In this document: piece by piece, positions 1 to 10,030 of the stretch
Layout: every line of letters starts with the position of its first letter
Numbering within the stretch: position 1 is the first letter of the stretch
NCBI GenBank assembly: GCA_010093685.1
Contig: MU006245.1
Span: forward strand, 372,001-436,000
Direction of reading: 5' to 3'
DNA from: Ophiobolus disseminans
Taxonomy: Eukaryota > Ascomycota > Dothideomycetes > Pleosporales > Phaeosphaeriaceae
DNA: 64,000 nt
The notes under the pieces: model-generated
What the model saw: only the letters and a program-made list of their open reading frames with translations
What the model was told of the DNA's origin: nothing
Database searches by the model: none
Program-made: the position numbers and the translations under genes

Positions 1-897
1 CGAGCAACAGCCTCGAGTGACATCGTACCAGAATACATACATGGATCAGGCTATGGCGCTTCTATATACCTCACATCGGATAATATATGTCTGAAAGACT
101 ACTCCGGCCTCCTCTGTGAACTAGGCACCATTGACAAAATCAAGCAGCACCCATGCGATGGGAGCGGCAATGATCTCGACATCGCCTACGCTCACGTGCT
201 GGATACCTTGCGAGATGGGTCGTAGTGCCCTTTGACAGAGGCTACCTTCCGCAACGTGATCAACCCAAAGGCTGGCTTGCTAATCGCTCTCAACAACTTC
301 AGTCCTGAATCAACAGTAGCAAAGCGAAATGCAGAATTCCGTGCTCAAGTCCGACGACCAGTACAACGGCACAGCAGCCTCTGCTCCACCATTGCAAAGA
401 TTCTTTGCGTGAGCCGATCAACTTCCAACACAATAACAGTCCAACCAGAAGAACCAGCTGTCGGCGTAGCCACTCTCCCAAAGCTACGTCGCTGGTCAGA
501 CATAGCCTTCCTAACCATAGCAAGCTGCTCACACACCAATGATTTACACTACGTCCTCCGCGCTAACATAACTAACGCAGAAACCGTGTCAACCATGACC
601 CGCATCCTCGGCGAAGACGCGAACGGTAAGACGATTCCCTTTCCACGGCCTCGATACTGGCGCCGTCGATCCCGTTGGCCGGGCCTCAGCTTCGATACAA
701 GCGATGCGAGAGCGCAAGCGCTTCTAGGAACGCCGAATGGTAGCGGCGTCGCGTGCCTCTAGATTCAGCGGAAGCGTGAGTTGGGTCATAAGGTCATTGA
801 CAAGGTGACGATATTCTTCAACGAACATCGATATACTGACGAAGAAGTCGATGAGCAGCCGAATTTGCTCTTCCATATCAAGGATGTAGGTGAGTGA
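1..897 (+). pseudogene. Broken hypothetical-protein gene, 5' end beyond the window
   Basis: One reading frame runs from the window edge to a TGA at 895-897 but is cut by TAG codons at 223-225 and 760-762. On both sides of each stop the translation keeps features I associate with a hypothetical-protein family common in dothideomycetes: an FRNVINPKAG stretch after the first stop, a LHYVLRANITN stretch mid-way, GTPNGSGVA just before the second stop, and QRKRELGHK then VTIFFNE after it. The first stop could come from CAG by one C-to-T change, the kind of change repeat-induced point mutation makes. The family has no known function that I can name. The alternative, an intron covering each stop, is less likely because the flanking codons continue the family pattern without loss. 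Confidence 0.6.
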
Positions 898-1429
898 GGA
901 GCACCTGGGCTTTGTTGATGGAAAAGTGGAAAAGTGGAAGGCGCGTATAACTTCAGGGTTTGATCACAACATGGACCTTAGTAAAATGGTAATACAAAGT
1001 AAGTGGAACAACATATCCTTTAAACATTAATGATAACACTGTGCTACGTGCATCTGCACTTGTGTGGTTCGTCAAGTCGTCGTTATGTACTGTTGGGTCC
1101 ATTCCAGCCTGATCTGCACAATGACATCATGCATCGCCACGAATTACTCTTCGAATCAGTCAGTATAGACCTCCTACCGTCTGGATATATACAGCTATCT
1201 ACTTGCTAAATCTAGCAGTTTCGAAATACATCAACTCTGATCTGGCTAGCCTATGAAGATGTGCAAAGAGACGCGTTCCTCATGCCGAGGTCAATTAGCT
1301 CGATGCGAGGCTCACCACATAACACCCGACGTCCTCAACACACTCACATGGATACGACCGCACCAGGCACCCCATCATTTTCGGCACCAATTCCGCGTCG
1401 ATCGCACAAGCCTCACCGTTGCTGCAGAA

Positions 1430-1662
1430 GTGGGGAGGAGGCTGGGACCGGCATGCCTCAAAGCAGCGCTTCCGCCCTACGCCTAGGCCCTACGCAAGAC
1501 GCTATCCACCCCCGTCCGCAGCTAAACCTCCGCAAAACCTTCTCCGCAGATCCACAGAATCCCCAGACGCGGGTTGAGATGTGCTGCACAAGCGTTGCAT
1601 GGCCTCGTGCGCGTTTTGCCTGCATTGGGCATGCCGGTGTTGATCAAGCTGGGGATGTGGAG
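1430..1662 (+). promoter_or_regulatory. Candidate CreA-type (SYGGRG) sites
   Basis: GTGGGG at 1430-1435, CTGGGG at 1649-1654 and GTGGAG at 1657-1662 match the SYGGRG consensus bound by the fungal carbon-catabolite repressor CreA/Mig1. The last two are within 30 bases of the TATA box of a sugar-transporter gene, which is where such repression would make sense. The motif is short and common, so this is inference. Confidence 0.3.
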
Positions 1663-1678
1663 TGGCGGAAAAGGGCGG

Positions 1679-1686
1679 TATAAATA
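1679..1686 (+). promoter_or_regulatory. TATA box of the MFS transporter gene
   Basis: TATAAATA lies 86 bases upstream of the transporter ATG at 1772, a normal distance for a fungal core promoter. Confidence 0.6.
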
Positions 1687-1771
1687 CTACAAGTGCAGTG
1701 TTACTCCAGAATTGTGCTTGCAACCTCCATCTCATCTGTTTTAAGGCGCATCTGAGTTCTAGATATTGATC

Positions 1772-3475
1772 ATGTTCGAACTACGAGGCAAAAGCCTTAT
1801 CGCAATCATACTCTTGACCTCTGGTCTTGATTTCCTCCTCTTTGGCTGTACGTCCTCCTCCCATCTCAACTCTACAATCGTCCCAGGTGTGAATCTAACG
1901 CAAGTACGCAGATGATCAAGGCCTCTTCGGCGGCATCTTAGGCGGCCAACGCTTCAAAGACACGCTCGGCAACCCCAACCCCACCATGACGGGCCTCGTC
2001 ACAGCCATCTACGACATCGGCTGCGCACTCGGCGCCGTGGTAGCATTCGTCTTTGGCGAGAAAATCGGACGCAAGCGCTCTATCATCCTCGCCAACATCA
2101 TTGTTATCGTCGGCGCAACGATCCAGACAGCGTCGTACGACTACTGGCAGATGTTCGTTGCGCGCATCATTGGCGGTGTGGGCGTAGGGCTGTCGACAGT
2201 CGCGGTGCCGATCTTGCAGTCCGAGACGCTACCTGCGCATAATCGGGGTGCGTTACTAGTTGTGCAATCTGCGTTGATCATTATTGGTGTGGCGGTTGCG
2301 AGTTGGCTGTGCTTTGCTACACTGTATGCGAATAGTTCGCTGCAATGGCGCTTCCCGGTCGCGTGTCAAATCTTGTTTTCGTCGATCGTGTTGGGGCTAT
2401 GTCCATTTCTGTGCGAGACGCCCAGGTGGTTGGCTTCGAAGGGGAGGATTGATGAGGTATGTGAATTTGACAGAGGATTGACTGATGGATTCATGCTAAT
2501 CTGAACATAGGCAAAGCAGATTATCAGCCGACTCCTCGACAAGCCTCTCGACGACGAGGAGGTTCAAGGCCAGCTTCAGGAGATTCTCGATGCTATCAAG
2601 GCCGAGAGCAACGTAGAAGAGCCAACATGGGGAGAAGTCTTCAGCAACGCCACGAAGACACGCAACCTCCACCGTGTTCTACTCGGAATGGGCCCATACA
2701 TGATGAACCAATGGTCTGGCATCAACGTACGTCCTAAATGTTAAATTTGTTATGAATAATCAACTAATTCCATTCACAGGCGCTGTGCTACTACCTCGCC
2801 TACATCTTCCAAGAGTACCTCGGCTACTCACCTAGCATGTCCCTGATCCTCGCATCCGTCGCCTTCACGCAGTACGCCGTCTTCTCCTGGCCGCCCTACT
2901 TCTACATCGACAAGATCGGCCGCCGCTGGTCCGTCATGGGCTCCTCAGCCGGTTGCGCAATATGCATGGCCATCATCGCTGGATGTCTCGCAGTGAACAG
3001 CTTCGCCGCAGCCGCCGCAGCCGTCGCATTCATGTTCCTGTACCTCGACTGCTTCACCCTAGGTATCCTCCCAGTTTCGTGGTCGTACTCCGCCGAAATC
3101 CAGCCCCTGCGCGTGCGCAACAAAGCGACAGCCGTAGGCGTGTTTTCGCACTGGATGTCGAACTTCGTAGTCGTAATGGTCACCCCAATCGGACTCGACA
3201 ACATCGGTGGACATTATTTCTGGGTGTGGGCAGTGGTGTGTGCATCGTTTGTGCCGCTGACGTACTTCTTTGGCGTTGAGACATCTGGGCGCTCGCTGGA
3301 GCAGATCGATCTCATGTTCTACGAGAAGCCGCGTGTTTGTATGGGCCTGAATGCTGAGAACCGACGTGTCGTGCGTGGGAGTAAGATGGATGAGGAGCAG
3401 CGGTACAGGCAGTTCGCTCATGTGAATGAGAAGCAGGAGGCTGTCATGGGCGAAAGGGTGTCGCAGGAGGATTGA
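1772..3475 (+). CDS. MFS sugar transporter (sugar porter family)
   Basis: Predicted plasma-membrane carrier for a sugar; the substrate cannot be read from sequence. Exons 1772-1847, 1912-2456, 2511-2726 and 2780-3475 join in frame to 510 residues, the usual length for 12-helix sugar porters. Introns of 64, 54 and 53 bases have GT-AG ends, and the first join restores GYDQG in helix 1. Family marks: GEKIGRKR at 74-81 (loop 2-3), ETPRW at 194-198 (end of helix 6), NQWSGIN before the third intron (helix 7), PVSWSYSAEI in the second half, and VETSGRSLEQI near the C-terminus. A TATA box is 86 bases upstream. It converges on the HET gene downstream. It may belong to the lactose-permease/hexose group, but I would not name a sugar. 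Confidence 0.9.
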
Positions 3476-3778
3476 AATTGTTGGTTGAGAAGTTCATAAT
3501 GAAGACACCTCTAGCCAATCTTACTACCTTCAGTTACAGCACGATATACCAGACAGACATATTGTGTCTTGACGGGTACTCAATGAACTCGATGTGATTC
3601 TTACGTGAAGTACCGCGGATTCGAGAATTACGATCGCTCTTCCAGACATGAGGGGGTGCGTATTTAATCTGTAATGAAGATTGTGCTCTAGACCTCAAAG
3701 ATGTGCAGGTGGCAATAACATGACTTTGGAGAGCAGATATATACCGTTGTGCTTAGCTCTCAGAGTAGCCAGGATCCC
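3476..3778. other. Intergenic between convergent genes
   Basis: Shared 3' region of the MFS transporter and the HET gene. Nothing else is visible. Confidence 0.5.
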
Positions 3779-6080
3779 TCACACCAATCTCAAAGTTTGC
3801 CGATGCCAAGGTGATCCTTTACTCATCACTTCCAAACTGGTTGTCGAAGGTCGTGCAGCCTTCCCAATGAAGCCTTTGGACCATGGGCAGATACCGATAT
3901 GACGGTACTCAGGTATGGCACCCGGCTCCGTCTCAACTTCTTCCACGATGATGACCACAGGGTAATCAGCTGTATTGTCTCTGCCGGCGCTTCCAACACA
4001 AATGGCCATGAGTTTGTTTTCTATGCTTTCAGGCGGATCGTGAAGATGCAGCACATAGCCAGGAAAAGCAGAATAACCAATAGTTCCATGGCGGTCCAAC
4101 GTCAACCAGCCTGATATTACCAGAGCTGTAATCTCCATTACTGGCCTAAAATTGATGTAGTCCTCTCCCTTCAAAAGGTACTGCCTTAGAGACATCTTGA
4201 CGCCGGAATTATGGAAGATATTGACTTCCAGGTAATCGTCATCTTTCCCCTCGTCGCCTGGAACACGTTGGAAGGGAAAGGAAAGTTGACCAGGGTCTGA
4301 ATGCGGCTGAGAAGCCTTGAAAGCTGCCCAAGTCCATGATGGGAACGGGTTTTGTGGTACAGGTAGGCGATATAAAGTCTGGTCGCCACTCATAATTGGT
4401 TGGCCCAACCGGTTGAATCTAGCGAAATTGAAGCTCTGGTGGTGCACTTTCCAAGCGAGACCCAACCCAAACGAAAACTCGGCATTGATGAGTATCCCCT
4501 TATTAGACCCGTCTTGAGGCCTATTGTAGATTATTGGAATGCCATAGAAATGATTTGCGCGTGGTCCAGAACCATGCTGCTGGAGGCTTTGCAATGCCCG
4601 AAAAATTCCGGTGAAAGCATCGATAATGTCACTCTGATACGACAACTCCCTCCTGTAGTATTCTTCGAGTCGACTGTAAACGCTAGACACTCGAGAAATG
4701 CCACTTATCTCAGGAAAAGCCGCTAGCATAAGTCGTGAATTCCGTGAAAGCGCCTCCTGTGGACGCCCCCAGCCCTCAAGCGTGTAGCTTGATTTACATT
4801 GAAAGTACACCTGAGTATCTGTGAAGACAAGGCGACGTGAGGATAGCAAAACTTCTTGGTACGTCCAGCCTCGTGTGCTCCACTTCGAAAATTCGATCTC
4901 CCGCCTAGGGTGTTCTGTAGCCACAAGAGTGTGACTCCCAATCGTCAAGATAGGTCTTGGAGCTCGAGCTTTGGAAACACCTGGTAAGCCGTGATCAGGA
5001 CCAGTCCCCGATGCAGCAATGATGGTCAACTCAGCGCCACGATCTAGCCTTGAGTTAGCACAGTTGGCGAGCGGCGTGTTGACCATGAACAGTAGTGAGT
5101 ACATTGCAATGACTTGTACCCTTATATCTTCCAAATTTGTTTTCATGACCTTCAAAGCAAGAACATTTCATACATTAAGTGGGGTGAGGCTTACAAATTA
5201 TGTCCATGTTCAGGATAGCATCATGCTTGGCTTCCGCATCGCTCTGATCTATACAGTATCTATCGATCCATAGATATCTCAGTCCAATCCGGAGTGTGAC
5301 AGCCATTGCATCCGACACGGTCTGAGGAAGTACTTCCGGGAGCACATCGCCGGAGAGTCTGTGGATCGGTACTTCGAGGGCTCCCCAAACATAGCTCAGA
5401 CATGCGTAAGGGCTGCCCACGTTCGAACATAGCTGTCGTTCTCGGCAGTCGATGAGTATTTTAGGGCCTACACCAGTGTGGGTCTTGTCCTCACAAGACC
5501 CCCCATGGTGTGATTTACAGCTTTTGATCCAGCCTCTAATGGATGGGAAGTCGAGTGTGTTGGGCATGCGCTCCTGATCGACCGAAAATTCGTGGAAGGT
5601 GTTGTCCATGTTCATGCAGGATAACGCTCCGCTATAGTAACTGAAAGCAGGGAGTGCTTGTGTCGGGAAGAGTAGCCATTCTCGATTTGAGCCTGAGCGT
5701 GTTACCGAGAATTCGATCATGGACCACTCGCTTGATATTACACGACGGCATACTAGACTCAACGAGCGGGTTTGCCCGTGTGGAGCTCCAGGTTGAGTGG
5801 GTTCAGCAGCTTCCAGCAAGGCTCGGAGCTGAGCGCAGAGTGGGCAGGACTCCAGGAGAGATTGTTCGTCAATGACCGCCTCTCGAAACCCTTCACCGGC
5901 CTCTACATCCCACACTTCCCATGGTCGCTCAAGATGCTCCTGTAATTTCAGCCTTTCGCATCTTCCACAAAGATGTTGTCCGGTTTTGGCAGGTTCTTGG
6001 CCCGTCTTCCATGGAGGGATTTGTTTGAGCGGCTGCTCGTCTTTGAACCACCGTCGCTTTTGGCGCGTGAAAGTGTCCAT
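3779..6080 (-). CDS. Heterokaryon-incompatibility (HET) domain protein
   Basis: HET-domain proteins trigger cell death or growth arrest when unlike fungal strains fuse; most members have unknown partners. Exon 6080-5195 and exon 5043-3779 join to 716 residues. The 151-base intron (GTAAG donor, CTAG acceptor) restores NMDIIYRGAELTIIAASG, the classic end of the HET core. The N-terminal region has CGRC at 38-41 and CPLC at 79-82, often seen before HET domains. The HET core starts at YACLSYVWG (225-233), continues through RYLWIDRYCIDQ (268-279), and reaches STRGWTYQEVLLSSRRLVF in exon 2. The rest is a C-terminal region with no recognised repeat or NTPase. It is divergent from OMA1. It appears intact. 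The start codon is the first ATG in frame and is not certain. Confidence 0.88.
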
Positions 6081-6579
6081 CGGTGAGCTGTGAGTGCGGG
6101 ATCCTAGTGGAGTAGAACATGTTCGGGTTGCGTGATGTCAAGAAGTCTGAAGGGTGCTCTCAGCCTCGACCACACGAGGCAGTGCTCGGCCCAATCTCGA
6201 CTTGATTAGTGCCGAAGCCACCTACTAAGCCACCAGACGCGTTGGCAGCCTTGATGCATTGATAGACGTAAACTGGGATCGCAAACTTCGTTAGTACGTG
6301 AAAGTGAATAGAGAGATCACATTTTGTGCTGTGCTTGGTTCGAGCACCACAGGCTGAATCTGAGGAAGCAAGAGTCGCAACACCTTCAAGGCTTGCAGAC
6401 GCACTCAGAAGATGGTATGACGAGTATCGCAGTACTGAAGTGATGCTGTTGGCAGCCTGTTATTGTCAATGTTGCACGACCAGTGAAGAGATTCTTGGCA
6501 GGCACTCCCGCGGCGAACTCACGTCACGTCATCCTCCCGAGGTCCCAATCCACCAACCCTTATCCCTCCAAGTCTCACC
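6081..6579. other. Intergenic; bidirectional promoter of HET and OMA1
   Basis: About 500 bases between two divergent start codons. An open frame at 6326-6808 overlaps OMA1 out of frame and has no family features. Confidence 0.5.
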
Positions 6580-7669
6580 ATGTTTCGAATACGACCGTCC
6601 TTGCGAAACCTCCAAATACCCCGCCCACCATCCCGAAATTCTCCCCAAGCCTTCCATCGGCATGTTCCTTTTTTCCGCGCATACCAACAACAGCGCTTCG
6701 GACGCGGCCCACAACATAAGCGCTTTGGCTCGCCATCAGGCGGCGTCTCGGGCCTGTTCTTCCTCTGGGCAGCGCGTCCAACCTTCTACCGCGATGTCGG
6801 CATCATAACTGCCGGCACCGGCGCCTTTTATGTGTACAACCTCGAGGAGGTACCCGTCTCGGGGCGGCGACGCTTCAATATCATATCGCCAGGCATGGAA
6901 GAATCCTTGGGGCGAGCGACGGTCGACCAAGTCAAGGAGGAATACCAGGGGCTCTTCTTGTCAGATGCTGATCCGCGAGTGCGACAGGTAAAGCAAGTGT
7001 TGGAAAGGTTGTTGCCATTTGCAGAGGGAGAGGGCCTCAAAGGCATGGATTGGGAAGTCCATGTCATTGACTCCCCAGAGCAGAATGCGTTTGTTGCGCC
7101 TGGCGGGAAGGTGTTCGTATTCACGGGCATCTTGCCGCTTTGTCAGGATGAGGATGGCATTGCAGCAGTTTTGGGGCATGAGATTGCACATGTAGTGGCA
7201 CATCACACGGCGTGAGTCTTGATTATGCATTGCCTAGTCTATGGTACATGGCTGACCTCATCATAGAGAGCGCATGTCCCAAGCTCCCATCGTCCTCCTC
7301 GGCGTTCTCGCCCTAGCCATGTTTGACGTGTCCTTCTACTCCGGCAAAATGCTCATAGACGTCTTCCTCAGCATGCCCGCTAGCAGGAAACACGAAGCTG
7401 AAGCAGACTACATCGGGCTTATGATGATGGCGCAAGGGTGCTATAAGCCTGAGGCAGCCATGCGTTTTTGGTCTCGCATGGAGACGCTGGGCCAACAAGG
7501 ACCACCGCAGATTCTAAGCACGCATCCGAGCAACCACAACAGAGAGGAGAAGATTCGAGGGTGGCTTCCGAAAGCTTTGGAGAAGGCCCAGGCGAGCGAG
7601 TGTTATGTTACGAGCCAATACGCCGATCATTTTAGCTCGGCGTTCAGTGGGTTTGATCGCTGGTCATGA
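6580..7669 (+). CDS. OMA1: Mitochondrial metalloendopeptidase OMA1 (peptidase M48)
   Basis: OMA1 is a zinc protease of the mitochondrial inner membrane that cleaves stress-sensitive substrates. Exons 6580-7211 and 7267-7669 give 344 residues, matching fungal OMA1; the 55-base intron is phase 2 and falls just after the active site. The N-terminus is Arg-rich and lacks acidic residues for about 45 residues, as in a mitochondrial presequence. The zinc-binding HEIAH is at 200-204, followed by VVAHH, and the third-ligand motif HEAEADYIGL at 253-262 matches the M48 ExxxD pattern. GKVFVFTGILP precedes the active site, as in the family. A hydrophobic segment (IVLLGVLALAMF) follows the active site. 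The ATG sits in a good context (tcaccATG). Confidence 0.93.
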
Positions 7670-7987
7670 CTGAAGAGGAAGCCTGTACGAACATGCATGT
7701 ACGAACAAACTGTAGATTTCAACTCACCACCATGAGGTAAGGACGAAGGTTCACATCCTCTAGTCGCAAGTATGTGAATGAGTTTTATGACTAAGACAAA
7801 TATTGTGGTATCATGTTATGAAAAGTCGGCTCTGAAAGAGGCACATATCTGAAACACATTTCCAACTAATGACAAACAGAGACGACTTCCTGGGCATTTA
7901 CAACAGACACAAGATATCCCCCAAAATCTCCTCCAGACCATCCCGTTCACCTAGCCATCTGCCCCACCCCGCCGCACGCGCCTATAA
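7670..7987. other. Intergenic between convergent genes
   Basis: 3' flanks of OMA1 and the short minus-strand gene. Nothing supported here. Confidence 0.5.
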
Positions 7988-8299
7988 TCAATGCCAAAAA
8001 TTCACCTTATCGAGTCTCACAATATTGCGGACCACACCCTCAGCATCCACAAGGTGATAATCGGTCAAATTGGCTTTATCTCGCAATTCAGAAATTGTAC
8101 AGCCCGACTTCCGCATCTTGTCCAATTGTTGATCCTGGCTCATGAGAGTCCGCACTGCGTTTATGGCTTTATCGGTGTTGAAGTACACCGCGTGCACATC
8201 GACTGTGCTGTCACGCGAGGTCGGTCTGTCGATGGTGAGGAGGACAAAGCAGTATAATTGACCCGAGCTTGCCAGAACGAGTAGCTGGTTGAGATCCAT
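7988..8299 (-). CDS. Short hypothetical protein, member A of a local three-gene family
   Basis: A 103-residue protein with no recognised domain. I chose the ATG at 8299 because its first residues (MDLNQLLVLASS) lead directly into the region shared with its relatives; an upstream in-frame ATG at 8386 adds 29 residues without support. The shared pattern is a hydrophobic strand (LYCFVLLTI), a polar gap, VHAVYFNTDKAINAVRTL, then about 30 residues and YHLVDAEGVVRNIVRLDK. The same order of blocks appears in the broken copy at 8442-8840 and in the gene at 9063-9563. There is no signal peptide or membrane segment. The function is unknown. Confidence 0.5.
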   Translation of the reverse strand: MDLNQLLVLASSGQLYCFVLLTIDRPTSRDSTVDVHAVYFNTDKAINAVRTLMSQDQQLDKMRKSGCTISELRDKANLTDYHLVDAEGVVRNIVRLDKVNFWH

Positions 8300-8441
8300 G
8301 TGTGAGATGCTAGTAAGTAGCGAGACGAGCCTTTTTATACGGGTATCTAGGTAACGCAAGATGTTTGGCAAACGACAAAGCCTCATGACAATGATGATTG
8401 CGACCTACTTGCTTGCCACTTCTTGGACGCACCAATTCAAC

Positions 8442-8840
8442 ATGACTTCTACTACACATGCATCTATCACGCAGCATCTTCTAAACACTTTCTCCGCAGC
8501 ACTTAAAACGCGCACACCTCCAGCTCGCATTCCTCCCCCACAAACTAACATGGCTCACCCCTCTTGCTACCCCATCACGTGCGACCTCTAATCCTCTGGC
8601 ACGCCCTCTATCTTGGTCCGCAGGGAAATATACTCGGTGTTCCACTCTCTCGACAATGCGACGATCGCTCTGCAACAGCTTCGACTCCAGACATCGAGTG
8701 GCGATACAGTGGACGAACAGGCTTAGTTCGACGGCGCAGATGATTTGCACGGATTTACGGTCACTGATGCATCGGGAGTAATGTTGCAGATGGTGAAGAT
8801 TCGGAGGGAGAGGTTTGGGAATGGGTGTGTGAGGGGTTGA
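8442..8840 (+). pseudogene. Broken member B of the local short-protein family
   Basis: One frame contains an ATG at 8442, a TAA at 8589-8591, a TAG at 8724-8726 and a final TGA at 8838-8840. Between and after the stops it carries the family blocks: PSILVRREIYSVFHSLDNAT, then ALQQLRLQ, then GFTVTDASGV and VKIRRERF. These match VHAVYFNTDKAINAVRTL and VDAEGVVRNIVRLDK of member A in order and spacing. Both internal stops can be explained by single C-to-T changes in CAA and CAG codons. It lies on the opposite strand to members A and C. An intron removing the first stop is possible, but no good donor is visible. Confidence 0.5.
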
Positions 8841-9062
8841 GACTGTTGGAGTTTTGAGGGGATTTGGTGAGGTGTATTTGTTGTGGTTTGGACAAATACA
8901 GATTTGTTAGTTGATGAAGTCCTGGATCTAGGGATCTTCTAGACACATAACGAACAGTGTCAAATGACTTTGCAATTTAGTCATTTGAGATTGTCATTTC
9001 CACTGCCCGAAGATAGATCCTCGTCCCAACAACACTGCACCACAAACCCAAACAAGACAATC

Positions 9063-9563
9063 TCACATCCCCATCCGCACATCCCCCTCTCCATCCCTAC
9101 CCTCATCTCCCTCCCCACCACCCTCCTCCACAGCCTTTCTCACCTCCCTTCTAAACCGCTCCCTCACACCATCATCCCACCTCACTCCCGTCTTGCTCTT
9201 GACCTCACTCCTGCCACCCTTCAACGCGCCTTGCCTATCCCTCCACCCTTCTCTCTCCAAACTCATAACTTGCTTCCACGCCCCCTTTTCGCGGAACGTA
9301 TAACTCCGCACTCTGACATCGTTTGTGTTTTCGAGTGGGATTAAAGTGTTGGTTTTGGGCGCGGTGCATGTCCACTCCGGGTGTAGTTGGAGTGTGGCGT
9401 TGAGCAGGGATTGTAAAGCGCGGATGGCGGTGGATTCAAAGTCGTGGGTGCTGTGGCGGGTGGTGTGGGTGGGCAGGGAAGTGTTGGTGTGGGTGGTGAT
9501 GATGAAGGATGGGAGATGGCGTGGGTGAGTGGGTGGTTCCGTCTTGGGGATGGATGGGCTCAT
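9063..9563 (-). CDS. Short hypothetical protein, member C of a local three-gene family
   Basis: A 166-residue protein with no known domain. It begins MSPSIPKTEP, has a hydrophobic strand SFIITTHTNTS, then HDFESTAIRALQSLLNATL, VRSYTFREKGAWKQVMSLER, and ends in a charged tail rich in Arg, Glu and Gly (residues about 105-166) containing VRERFRREVRKAVEEGGG. The middle blocks parallel VYFNTDKAINAVRTL and YHLVDAEGVVRNIVRLDK in member A. The basic/acidic tail is absent from A and B. The gene is complete with no stop codons. Coding status rests on the shared pattern and length. Confidence 0.5.
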   Translation of the reverse strand: MSPSIPKTEPPTHPRHLPSFIITTHTNTSLPTHTTRHSTHDFESTAIRALQSLLNATLQLHPEWTCTAPKTNTLIPLENTNDVRVRSYTFREKGAWKQVMSLEREGWRDRQGALKGGRSEVKSKTGVRWDDGVRERFRREVRKAVEEGGGEGDEGRDGEGDVRMGM

Positions 9564-10030
9564 AGTTTAGTAGAGGGGGGTTGAGGTGCGAGTGAGTATT
9601 TATTCTGGGTCTTCTTATTGATCTTGTGAGAAAAAGAGTAGCAAGCGATAATCGGGCTCGTGATGAGATGCGTGGAGGCAGAGTCGTGTGAGCCATGTTT
9701 ATACGACAAATCATTTGGTGTGGACTGAGTGAATGACTGGGCTGAGAAGGGATTTGCGCGAAGCTGATGACAGACTCTGCATCCAACTTTCTCTGATTGT
9801 GGAATTATGTCAGAAGAAATACGCACCAAGTAAATTACACAGAGTACTGCTTCGCCGATTCGGCGTGTGCGAAACGAAGCGATTCTCGTGATGGAGGTTG
9901 ATGCACATGGTCCAGCCCTTCACAAATGCAAAAACAGAGTGCGGACCTCGCCATCACGATACGAAACATTTCTGAAAAAGTGGCATGGTCAACTCGTCCA
10001 TTGTACATCTACATCCACATACCATGACTC
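9564..10030. other. Intergenic
   Basis: Between member C (start) and MRH4 (3' end), both on the minus strand. Open frames here are out-of-frame extensions with no family resemblance. Confidence 0.5.

Larger units (their letters stand above)
898..1771. other. Intergenic; upstream region of the MFS transporter
   Basis: No convincing gene. The last 350 bases hold a TATA box and several short G-rich CreA-like motifs described separately. The short open frames at 1253-1683 have low-complexity, Arg/Pro-rich translations and no family resemblance. Confidence 0.5.
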
